From NCBI GenBank assembly GCA_012519875.1, contig JAAYPL010000004.1, positions 1 to 13,452 on the forward strand: 13,452 nt of DNA, given 5' to 3'. Below, piece by piece: positions 7,074-13,452 of this stretch. This DNA comes from Clostridiaceae bacterium. GTDB taxonomy: Bacteria; Bacillota; Clostridia; Saccharofermentanales; UBA5734. Within the stretch, counting starts at the first letter, position 1. Each line of letters begins with the position of its first letter. The position numbers and the translations under genes were made by a program. The notes below the pieces were generated by a model. The model ran no database searches. It was not told the origin of the DNA and saw only the letters and a list, made by a program, of their open reading frames with translations.

Positions 7074-7172
7074 ATGAAGGTTGTTTATTTGAAAAAGATG
7101 GTTATAATTGAGAAAGAGCAAGGCCGGGCTGTTCCGGTCTGTTTTGAAAACTACGCCGACTATCCGGCATGA
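7074..7172 (+). CDS. Candidate small ORF (32 residues) ahead of the glycosyltransferase gene
   Basis: ATG at 7074, preceded by GGGGAGG (7062-7068) with five bases between, opens a frame of 32 codons ending in TGA at 7170-7172. The peptide begins MKVVYLKKMVIIEKEQ and ends in CFENYADYPA: a basic, hydrophobic first half and a polar, aromatic second half, with no signal or membrane helix that I can defend. It ends 27 bases before the glycosyltransferase start and is on the same strand, so it could be a leader peptide or a small partner protein. I do not recognise it. Support is limited to the strong ribosome site, the position and the absence of another gene in the 270-bp gap. Confidence 0.4.
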   Translation: MKVVYLKKMVIIEKEQGRAVPVCFENYADYPA

Positions 7173-7199
7173 AGATATTGATCAGGAAAGGATTTCGTA

Positions 7200-8471
7200 A
7201 TGCCTGCCTTTTTTTTGCCGCTTGATCCCAGCTTGGCTTTGATTGTTTTGATTTTCGCGCAAGTGGTTCTGCCTATTGCTTCTATATTGACCGGTTTGTA
7301 TTTTGTCGTAATCTTTTTGAGCGCGCCTCATCGCCCACGCCGCAAGCTGCCGGAGAGAGACCCTCAGTCGCGGATTTTAACCCTGATTCCCTGCCGCAAC
7401 GAAGAGGCGCTGATGAGCAGTTTGTGGAACAATCTCAATCAGGTGAACTATCCGCGCCAACTGATTGATTTCATCGTTATTGCCGACAACTGTACCGATC
7501 AAACCGCCGAGCGTGCCCGTGAGGCCGGTTTTACCGTTCTGGTTCGCCACGATTTGAGCGGACAATCCAAAGCTCACGCTCTGAACTGGGCATTTTATGA
7601 CCAAGGGCTGCTGGATGCCGATTATGACGCAATAACCATTCTGGATGCCGACACCAAGCTGGATCCCGATTTTTTCCTCTATACAGAAGCCTGCCTGAGA
7701 CAAGGTTCCAAAATAGTCCAAGGCAACCGTATCGCCATCAACCCCGGTCAGAGCGTCTTCAGTGCCGCCATGAGCATAATCTACTCCTTTGAGAGCCGAT
7801 TATGGCATGTTCCCCATTCCAACAAGGGGCTTTCGGTTACAATGATGGGAACCGGTTGCACCATCGCCTGCGACCATCTGCGACTGATCGGCTGGGACAT
7901 CCGAACCTTGGTCGAGGATTGCGAGTTCAGCATCCAATCGGTGCTGGCCGGTTCCAGTGTTCAATACTGTGATCAGGCTCTTTGCTACACGGAGCTGCCC
8001 TCAACCCTGCGGATGCTGTGGCGGCAGCTGCGCCGCTGGTTTAGCGGACATATCGCCTGCGGTCGCTTCTATCTGCCGGCTTTATGGCAAAAATACCGCC
8101 GGGATAAAGGCGGCCACGCCTCGATTTTTATCGTAACCCTGATTATTCCCTTCACTTGCACCCTGGGCCTGCTACAGCTGGCGTTAAGTGTGGTGGCGCT
8201 GTGGGATCTGCTTGGCGGCCGACGATCATTGACGGGCATTCTCACCGGAATACTGATCAACCAGATTGTGGGTATGCTGGCGGCTCTTTTTGTTCTGCTG
8301 ATGGACGGTCGCTTGACCGGACAGCAGCTCCGTCTGGTCTGGAAAGGTGTCCTCTGTTTTCCTTACTGGAGTATTTTCCTCGGCATTATCTACCTGACGT
8401 CTTTTATTAAACCGATGAAAAAGTGGGTTCCCATGGAGCATGAAGCCATTCACCCGGAAACCCCGACATAG
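7200..8471 (+). CDS. Membrane-bound family 2 glycosyltransferase (processive type, QxxRW motif)
   Basis: A 423-residue membrane protein that should transfer sugars from a nucleotide-sugar donor on the cytoplasmic face, probably building a polysaccharide or glycolipid. An N-terminal helix (about 13-41) is followed by a GT-A catalytic domain. Nucleotide-binding Asp96 and Asp100 lie in VIADNCTD, and the metal-binding pair Asp149/Asp151 in ILDADTKLD. The likely catalytic-base acidic pair Glu239/Asp240 is in TLVEDCEFS, and Q266-L-R-R269-W270 is the QxxRW motif seen in cellulose, hyaluronan and poly-N-acetylglucosamine synthases. Three or more helices follow (about 308-395). There is no PilZ domain or other visible regulator. 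The AGGAAAGG site at 7184-7191 is eight bases before the ATG. The gene is transcriptionally isolated: divergent from the oxidoreductase operon and ended by a terminator. Product sugar unknown. Confidence 0.92.
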   Translation: MPAFFLPLDPSLALIVLIFAQVVLPIASILTGLYFVVIFLSAPHRPRRKLPERDPQSRILTLIPCRNEEALMSSLWNNLNQVNYPRQLIDFIVIADNCTDQTAERAREAGFTVLVRHDLSGQSKAHALNWAFYDQGLLDADYDAITILDADTKLDPDFFLYTEACLRQGSKIVQGNRIAINPGQSVFSAAMSIIYSFESRLWHVPHSNKGLSVTMMGTGCTIACDHLRLIGWDIRTLVEDCEFSIQSVLAGSSVQYCDQALCYTELPSTLRMLWRQLRRWFSGHIACGRFYLPALWQKYRRDKGGHASIFIVTLIIPFTCTLGLLQLALSVVALWDLLGGRRSLTGILTGILINQIVGMLAALFVLLMDGRLTGQQLRLVWKGVLCFPYWSIFLGIIYLTSFIKPMKKWVPMEHEAIHPETPT

Positions 8472-8477
8472 GCGGAG

Positions 8478-8499
8478 GTGGCTCGGTGAGCCGCTTTTC
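8478..8499 (+). terminator. Intrinsic terminator of the glycosyltransferase unit
   Basis: GTGGCTC and GAGCCGC form a 7-bp stem (one T-G wobble) with loop GGT at 8478-8494, followed by TTTTC (8495-8499). It begins seven bases after the glycosyltransferase stop. The T-run is short, so termination strength is uncertain. The hairpin lies between two convergent genes. Confidence 0.65.
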
Positions 8500-8540
8500 A
8501 AAAGCACCGAAACATTCCCGACGCAAGCAGAGATAAAGCC

Positions 8541-9944
8541 TCAGCTCTTGCCATTCCAGCAATATGTGCAAAGCTTCGTCGAGTCCAGCCCGATCGCAGC
8601 AATTACATCGTCCAGTCGATTATAGCTCAAAGAGGTGAAATTCAGTTTCTCGCAGATGCCGGCCAGCATGCAGGCGTATTTTTCACTTTCCGGATCGGCA
8701 TATTCATACACTTGATCTTCGGTCCTGATTTCTTCCAGCTCATTAATGATCCTTCGGGTGATCAAATCCAGAGCCGAGCTGACGCGAGAAAAATTTAAAT
8801 AAGGACATTTAAAAAGAATCGGCGGACAGGCCGGGCGGATATGAACCTCCCTGGCGCCGCAGTGGTAGAGAAACTCCGTTGTCTCACGCAGCTGGGTTCC
8901 CCTGACGATCGAATCATCGATCAGGAGAAGTTTTTTGCCGCGAATCAACGTATCAACCGGTATGATTTTCATCCGAGCCACCAGATCGCGTACACCCTGC
9001 GTCTGTGGCATGAATGAGCGCGGCCAAGTGGGGGTATATTTAATGAACGGCCGGGCAAATGGAATGCCGGAACGGTTGGCATAGCCGATGGCATGGGCAA
9101 CACCGGAATCCGGAATCCCGGAAACCAGATCGGCCCTTGCGTGATCACGGCCGGCCATGAGTTCACCGCAACGATAGCGGACTTCCTCGACATTTCTGCC
9201 TTCATAGGCGGACGCCGGATATCCAAAATAAATCCAGAGGAAAGCGCAAATTTTCATGTCCTTTCGGGAGGGATAAACCGTTTCAACGGCATCCGCCGTA
9301 ATATGAACGATTTCAGCAGGTCCCAGCTCCTTATAATCCGTATAACCCAAATTAAAATAGGCAAAGGACTCAAAAGACGCGCAAAAAGCATCCTCTTTCC
9401 GGCCGATCACCAAGGGCGTCCGCCCCAGTTTATCCCGGGCGGCATACAGCCCCTCCCGAGTTAAGATCAGCAAGGTCATGGATCCATCAACCCGCTCCTG
9501 AACCAACCGGATACCCTCAGGAATGGAGTCGCACCCGTTGATCAAAGTAGCGACCAACTCCGTGGGATTGACGTCACCGCCGCTCATTTCGAGAAAATGT
9601 GCACCGGTGCTGCTCAAAATCTCATCGGCCAGCTGCCGGCTGTTGTTGATACGGCCGACCGTCGTGATCGCATAGCTGCCGTGTCGGGATTTAACGATCA
9701 GCGGTTGCGGTTCCATGTCCGAAATACAGCCGATGCCCATTCGGCCGCTCATTTGGCTGATATCCCCCTCGAATTTTGTGCGGAAAGGAGAGTTCTCAAT
9801 GTTGTGGATCGCCCGATTGAAGCCTTTTTCATTCAAAAACGCCAAGCCGCCCCGGCTGGTGCCAAGATGAGAGTGATAATCCGTGCCGAAAAAAACATCG
9901 AGGACACAGTCCTGTTTGCCTACAACCCCGAAAATTCCACCCAT
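8541..9944 (-). CDS. PurF-like protein (amidophosphoribosyltransferase homologue) lacking the catalytic N-terminal cysteine
   Basis: A 467-residue homologue of amidophosphoribosyltransferase, the enzyme that makes phosphoribosylamine from PRPP and glutamine at the start of purine synthesis. The C-terminal phosphoribosyltransferase domain is well kept: the PRPP loop LLLIDDSIVRGT lies at 339-350. Cys233, Cys380, Cys459 and Cys462 fit the four Fe-S ligands of the Bacillus subtilis type. The N-terminal glutaminase domain is not normal. The protein begins MGGIFGVVG where active enzymes begin MCGI, so the nucleophile is Gly2. By-eye alignment also places Ser75, Val96 and Pro127 where the essential Arg, Asn and Asp of PurF belong. 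The start is fixed by GGAGG at 9954-9958. It follows the MFS gene after 50 bp. Likely a paralogue using ammonia or doing another PRPP reaction; general databases would probably call it purF. Confidence 0.88.
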   Translation of the reverse strand: MGGIFGVVGKQDCVLDVFFGTDYHSHLGTSRGGLAFLNEKGFNRAIHNIENSPFRTKFEGDISQMSGRMGIGCISDMEPQPLIVKSRHGSYAITTVGRINNSRQLADEILSSTGAHFLEMSGGDVNPTELVATLINGCDSIPEGIRLVQERVDGSMTLLILTREGLYAARDKLGRTPLVIGRKEDAFCASFESFAYFNLGYTDYKELGPAEIVHITADAVETVYPSRKDMKICAFLWIYFGYPASAYEGRNVEEVRYRCGELMAGRDHARADLVSGIPDSGVAHAIGYANRSGIPFARPFIKYTPTWPRSFMPQTQGVRDLVARMKIIPVDTLIRGKKLLLIDDSIVRGTQLRETTEFLYHCGAREVHIRPACPPILFKCPYLNFSRVSSALDLITRRIINELEEIRTEDQVYEYADPESEKYACMLAGICEKLNFTSLSYNRLDDVIAAIGLDSTKLCTYCWNGKS

Positions 9945-9994
9945 GATGTATTGCCTCCGTATTCAAACCTGTCGATAAAAATAATCACGAGATC

Positions 9995-11194
9995 CTATTT
10001 CTGCTTGACTTTGGAAAAAAGAACAACACTGGCCAATGCGGTCAACAGCATCAGGCCGATTGATCCGATAAACATCGGGGAAAATCCCGACTGATCGATG
10101 ATGATGCCCCAAATAGCAGCGCCGGCACCGATCCCCAGGTCGACGCTCAGATTAAAGGTGGCGCTGGCTGCTCCGCGGCGATAAAACGGCGCTTGCTGCA
10201 TAGCCAGTGCATTATAAACCGGTTGCAGGGTGCCAAATCCTATGCCGTAGAAAAACCCCGCAAGCAAAAAAATCACTTCGTTTTGAGCCAGCAGAATCAT
10301 AGCAAAAGCAATTGAGGAACAGCACAAAGCCGGGATAAGAACGAGAAGCGGTCCTTTCCGGTCAAATATGCGACCGGCAAGCAGTCGAGTCAGGAACATA
10401 GCCGCTGCCTGGAGCAGAAAAAAGATGGATATGTGGGTAAAATCTTTTCCCTTGGCGTACAACGGCAAAAAGGTGACTATGCCCCCGGAAGCCAAACAGA
10501 CCAGCATGTAAGTCAGGGAGGCAGGCAGCGCATTTCTGTCCAGAAAAGTCCAGATTCCCCGTTGTTTAAGATCATCCGGCTTGTCTTTTGCCTCGGCAAT
10601 GTCCGGCCGCGTGCGCGTCATTTTTTTCTCGTAATTCAATGAAAGAGCAATCAGAAAGCACACGGCAACCAAGCCGGCCGTGATAAAATAAAGGGTTTTG
10701 AACTCTCCCCTGCCGGCAAAGGCAAGTCCGAAAGCCGGACCGATCGCCATGGACAGTGATTGCCCCAAGCTGAAAAAACCCAACCCTTCTCCCAGTCGTT
10801 TGCGCGGTGTGACATCAGCCGCAGCGGCTGCGGATGCGGTTGAAATAGATGAAAAGCCGATAGCTTGGGTGGAGCGGAAAACAAGCAGAGCGGGCAGAAC
10901 GGCAAATGCGCCGAAAGCCAGGAGGCTGATGGAGAAAATGACCGCCCCGACCATCATGGTCACCCGTCGGCCGCGCACATCGGAAACACGACCGCTGATC
11001 ATCCGAAAGAGGCCGGCAAATATGGCGAACAACGTCCCCATCACACCGCTGAACGTAGCGCTGGCGCCTAAACTGTCAGCATACAAGGTCATGGTCGAAT
11101 TGAGGACCTGCATTCCGACCGAAACCAGCAATCCGATCAGACAGATGAAAATAAAATTGCGGCTCCACAAAGGCTGTTTCGGTTCAGTTCCCAT
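9995..11194 (-). CDS. Major facilitator superfamily transporter (DHA1-like, 12 helices)
   Basis: A cytoplasmic-membrane secondary transporter of 399 residues. The chosen start is the ATG at 11194, which has GGAG (11201-11204) six bases before it. An upstream in-frame ATG at 11233 has no ribosome site and lies before the predicted transcription start. Two six-helix halves are separated by a charged loop at about 189-213. The MFS motif A is seen as GRVSDVRGRR (68-77), with a weaker copy in the second half (AGRIFDRKGP, about 253-262). RLGEGLGFFSLGQSLSMAIG (133-152) contains a motif common in drug- and metabolite-efflux members. It is the first gene of a probable two-gene operon with the PurF-like protein, so a nucleobase, nucleoside or related metabolite is a possible substrate; this is inference from position only. 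Confidence 0.9.
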   Translation of the reverse strand: MGTEPKQPLWSRNFIFICLIGLLVSVGMQVLNSTMTLYADSLGASATFSGVMGTLFAIFAGLFRMISGRVSDVRGRRVTMMVGAVIFSISLLAFGAFAVLPALLVFRSTQAIGFSSISTASAAAAADVTPRKRLGEGLGFFSLGQSLSMAIGPAFGLAFAGRGEFKTLYFITAGLVAVCFLIALSLNYEKKMTRTRPDIAEAKDKPDDLKQRGIWTFLDRNALPASLTYMLVCLASGGIVTFLPLYAKGKDFTHISIFFLLQAAAMFLTRLLAGRIFDRKGPLLVLIPALCCSSIAFAMILLAQNEVIFLLAGFFYGIGFGTLQPVYNALAMQQAPFYRRGAASATFNLSVDLGIGAGAAIWGIIIDQSGFSPMFIGSIGLMLLTALASVVLFSKVKQK

Positions 11195-11223
11195 CTTGCA
11201 CTCCAACTTTTGCGATACAACCC

Positions 11224-11253
11224 ATTCTAGCATAGATCATATGATCATGTAAT
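11224..11253 (-). promoter_or_regulatory. Extended -10 promoter of the MFS/PurF-like operon
   Basis: The minus strand carries TGCTAGAAT (11224-11232), an extended -10 box, with a partial -35 ATTACA (11248-11253) 18 bases upstream. Transcription would start near 11217, giving a leader of about 23 bases before the ATG at 11194. Confidence 0.55.
11235..11246. promoter_or_regulatory. Perfect 12-bp palindrome GATCATATGATC in the MFS promoter spacer
   Basis: GATCATATGATC is fully self-complementary and falls between the -35 and -10 boxes of the minus-strand promoter, where a repressor or DNA-bending activator could act. It is AT-rich, so chance is possible. Confidence 0.35.
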
Positions 11254-11276
11254 TGTAATTGTCATTTTCGTCTTTG

Positions 11277-11305
11277 TTGTTCGATTATTGGTCCTGTGCT
11301 AAGAT
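11277..11305 (+). promoter_or_regulatory. Extended -10 promoter of the DEAD-box helicase gene
   Basis: TTGTTC (11277-11282), a 17-base spacer ending in TGC, then TAAGAT (11300-11305) makes an extended -10 promoter with a weak -35. Transcription would start near 11312, leaving a leader of about 28 bases. No long cold-shock-type leader is present. Confidence 0.55.
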
Positions 11306-11339
11306 GAAGTGTGATCAATCAGGTACACAAGGAAATCAA

Positions 11340-12461
11340 ATGGCCACAGAAAAAACATTCGCATCGATGAATCTACAGCCGGAAACCAGGTCGGCGGTCA
11401 TCAGGATGGGGTTCACCACCCCCACTTCCGTCCAGATACAGACCATTCCGCCCATGCTCGACTGGCACGATATCATTGCCAAAGCACCGACCGGAACCGG
11501 TAAAACCTGTGCCTTCGGCATTCCCATTATTGAACACATCGAACCGGGCGACCAGGGGATCCAAGCCTTGATTCTCAGTCCAACCCGTGAATTGACGCTG
11601 CAAATCACGCAAGACCTGAGGGATCTGGCAATTTTTCGATCGGACATCCGAATTTCCGCAATTTATGGAGGGCAAAGGATCGATCGCCAGCTGAACGAAT
11701 TAAAGGCCAAGCCACAGATCATTGTTGCCACCCCCGGCCGTCTGGCCGACCATATGCGCCGCCGTTCAATTCGCCTTGACAATGTGCACACGGTTGTACT
11801 CGACGAAGCCGACCGTATGTTGGATATGGGCTTTGTCAGAGATGTTCGTCGCATTCTCGATCAGATGCCGAAAGTCGCTCAAATTGCCATGTTTTCAGCC
11901 ACCATGTCGCGTTCGGTCATGGACATTTCCTGGATCTACCAACGCGATGCGGTTGAAATCACGGTTTTGGAGGATGAATTCAACAAACCCGACATTACGC
12001 AGTACAGCATCAACGTGCATGGCAACGCAAGAATTCGGGTCATCCGCAGATTAATCGAAGAAAACGACTACAAAAAAGTGCTGGTTTTTTGCAATACAAA
12101 ACAAATGGTTCAATCGGTTCACAAGCAAATGAAAGCAGCCGGCCTCAAGGCCGATCGCATTCATGGCGACATTCGCCAACATGTCCGTGAAAAGGTGCTG
12201 AATAACTTTCGCAAGGGCAAGCTGCCTATTCTGGTCGCAACCGACGTGGCTTCGCGAGGTCTGGATATCGACGGCGTCGATGCGGTTTTCAATTATGACA
12301 TCCCGCTGGAGAACGAACACTACACACACCGGATCGGCCGAACCGGCCGTGCCCAAAAATCCGGTGTTGCCTATACTTTCACCAATGTCGTGACACAGCC
12401 AAGGCTGGATGAAATCGTCCGCTACACCCGTACGCAGCTGATCCCGCTGGAATTGGACTGA
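11340..12461 (+). CDS. DEAD-box ATP-dependent RNA helicase, core only
   Basis: A cytoplasmic RNA helicase of 373 residues that unwinds short RNA duplexes in ribosome assembly, RNA decay or cold adaptation. The start is the ATG at 11340, after AAGGAA (11329-11334). The frame is open further upstream to a TTG at 11259, but that lies before the predicted promoter. Motifs: Q motif with Phe7 and Gln32, motif I APTGTGKT (49-56), PTREL (81-85), GG (110-111), TPGR (131-134), DEAD (155-158), SAT (186-188), HG (275-276), TDVASRGLDI (301-310) and HRIGRTGR (330-337). The protein stops about 36 residues after the last motif, so the basic C-terminal RNA-binding tail of CshA, RhlE or DeaD types is missing. 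It sits alone between divergent and convergent neighbours. Confidence 0.95.
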   Translation: MATEKTFASMNLQPETRSAVIRMGFTTPTSVQIQTIPPMLDWHDIIAKAPTGTGKTCAFGIPIIEHIEPGDQGIQALILSPTRELTLQITQDLRDLAIFRSDIRISAIYGGQRIDRQLNELKAKPQIIVATPGRLADHMRRRSIRLDNVHTVVLDEADRMLDMGFVRDVRRILDQMPKVAQIAMFSATMSRSVMDISWIYQRDAVEITVLEDEFNKPDITQYSINVHGNARIRVIRRLIEENDYKKVLVFCNTKQMVQSVHKQMKAAGLKADRIHGDIRQHVREKVLNNFRKGKLPILVATDVASRGLDIDGVDAVFNYDIPLENEHYTHRIGRTGRAQKSGVAYTFTNVVTQPRLDEIVRYTRTQLIPLELD

Positions 12462-12478
12462 ATCCGGTATACCGGGTA

Positions 12479-13452
12479 TCAGCGGCAGTAATACTGGTAG
12501 ACGGCTTCGGCCACACCGATGGCTATCTTTTCCTGGCTTTCATTGGACAACAGGATTTCACGGTCATGAGGCGAGGTTACAAAACCCATTTCCACCAACA
12601 CGCTGACCAGGTTAATGTTACGTAAAACAGCATAATCGGCAATCAGCAGATCAGAATGGCCGTGAAATTTAAGGTCGGGAAGCTGCTTCAGTATTCTGTC
12701 GCGCATGGCGGTGGCAAGCTTTAATCGGCCGGAATCATTCATCCCCGTGTAAACCGGGGGTGCCTCGGCCGGGTTATCGGCTCCCTTGGTCGCGGCTTTG
12801 TAATTGCCTTCGTTGGTTTGATAATAGATCTGGAGACCGCGAACCCGGCTGTCACCGACGTAAGCGTTGCAGTGAAGGGATATGAAGACAACCTCCGGGT
12901 ACTGAGCTTGGATGTCAAAAAGCAACCGGGCCTCCGGTCGGGAACCATAACCGTAAAGAAATCCTCGGCCGCCGCTGGACACAAGATCACTATTGATGTC
13001 GAAAATGTCGTTCAGCAAGGGAACAAGACTTTCTATTGCCTCGCTTTTGTATCCATAGGATGGCAGCTCGCCGATAAGGTGGTTGACCGCATATTGGCCG
13101 GCGATGGCGATCCGCTTATAAATTGACAGCCATTCATCGGTTTCCCGGGTCATCACAACCTCGGCACCAAGTTCGCGCAGGCGATCTCTGGCCTTCAGCG
13201 CAACCGCCAGGTTGATATCTTTTTCCACGATGACCGGATTGGATGGCGAGGTCGGATAAACCGTTCCGCCATCCTGACCACCATGACCGGCGTCAAGAAT
13301 GACCGTCACCCCCGCCAGGGGCTTGTCGGCAAGAGATCGACCTTCATAAGCAGACAGATTGGGTTGTCTGATCTCCGGCAGACTGGATGCGGCCGGCCAG
13401 CGGCGGAGACCTCCGGTATAAGGCGGTTCGGCAAGATCAGGCCGGAGCCATA
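12479..13452 (-). CDS. N-acetylmuramoyl-L-alanine amidase, Amidase_3 type (5' end beyond the window)
   Basis: Zinc hydrolase that cuts the amide bond between N-acetylmuramic acid and the stem peptide in peptidoglycan, acting outside the cell membrane. The frame stays open to the window edge, so 323 residues are visible and the true start lies to the right. A GTG at 13309 falls inside the first strand of the catalytic fold and is not the start. Visible numbering: a proline-rich linker (1-46), zinc ligand His56 in LDAGHGG, Glu76 in VEKDINLAVAL, His193 in FISLHCNA and catalytic Glu287 in LVEMGFVTS. Between the conserved YKRIAIA (about 111-117) and the His193 strand lies an insert of roughly 60 residues, longer than in minimal amidases. 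A signal peptide or anchor would be expected outside the window. It converges on the helicase gene with 17 bp between stops. Confidence 0.92.
   Translation of the reverse strand, partial: WLRPDLAEPPYTGGLRRWPAASSLPEIRQPNLSAYEGRSLADKPLAGVTVILDAGHGGQDGGTVYPTSPSNPVIVEKDINLAVALKARDRLRELGAEVVMTRETDEWLSIYKRIAIAGQYAVNHLIGELPSYGYKSEAIESLVPLLNDIFDINSDLVSSGGRGFLYGYGSRPEARLLFDIQAQYPEVVFISLHCNAYVGDSRVRGLQIYYQTNEGNYKAATKGADNPAEAPPVYTGMNDSGRLKLATAMRDRILKQLPDLKFHGHSDLLIADYAVLRNINLVSVLVEMGFVTSPHDREILLSNESQEKIAIGVAEAVYQYYCR

Noticed and set aside
9906..9908. Cys13 of the PurF-like protein as a replacement nucleophile
   Set aside because: Ntn amidotransferases need the Cys at the mature N-terminus. Residue 13 is not there and no propeptide cleavage signal is seen.
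11195..11233. Upstream ATG at 11233 as the MFS start
   Set aside because: It has no ribosome site, it precedes the predicted transcription start, and its extra 13 residues are not typical. The ATG at 11194 has GGAG at good spacing.
10698..11252. Plus-strand open frame opposite the MFS gene
   Set aside because: Antisense shadow of an MFS gene with clear motif A and helix pattern. The translation is Ala/Lys/Pro-biased without domains.
11259..11339. TTG at 11259 as the helicase start
   Set aside because: The helicase promoter's -10 box lies inside this stretch. The ATG at 11340 has AAGGAA and gives a normal N-terminus.
12464..12475. Palindrome CCGGTATACCGG between the convergent helicase and amidase genes as a terminator
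   Set aside because: The stem has no room for a loop without losing pairs, and no T-run follows on either strand. It could act in some other way, but I cannot support a terminator.

Overview
The window carries eleven protein-coding genes with almost no spare DNA, plus one candidate small ORF. Base composition is moderate (roughly half G+C by eye). Shine-Dalgarno sites are mostly strong (AAAGGAG, GGAGG, AAGGAA), GTG starts occur, and promoters are sigma-A-like with extended -10 boxes. The oligopeptide ABC operon, the paired short ChrA proteins and the PurF-like variant would all suit an anaerobic Firmicute of the Clostridia. This is inferred from protein style only; there is no rRNA or other marker in the window. 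I see no IS element, phage gene, tRNA or CRISPR array.

Positions 1-4533 (+ strand) are an Opp/Dpp-type peptide ABC transporter operon: oppB (cut by the window start), oppC, oppD, oppF and a 92-residue single-pass membrane protein whose start overlaps the end of oppF. No substrate-binding protein is seen; it may lie upstream.

Positions 4553-7007 (- strand) are a second operon. A sigma-A promoter with a LacI/GalR-type operator just downstream of its -10 box drives a Gfo/Idh/MocA oxidoreductase and then two short ChrA-family proteins that overlap by GTGA. Sugar-type control of an oxidoreductase plus a ChrA pair suggests the pair may move something other than chromate.

Positions 7008-8499 (+ strand) hold a short direct repeat, a candidate 32-codon ORF with a good RBS, a membrane-bound processive-type family 2 glycosyltransferase and an intrinsic terminator.

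Positions 8541-11253 (- strand) hold an MFS transporter followed by a PurF-like protein. The PurF-like protein keeps the PRPP loop and the likely Fe-S cysteines. It has glycine where the catalytic N-terminal cysteine should be, and several other glutaminase residues are also changed. This is the most unusual protein of the window.

Positions 11260-12461 (+ strand) hold a core-only DEAD-box RNA helicase, divergent from the MFS gene across a region with two opposed extended -10 promoters. It converges, 17 bp apart, on a cell-wall amidase (- strand) that runs off the right edge of the window.
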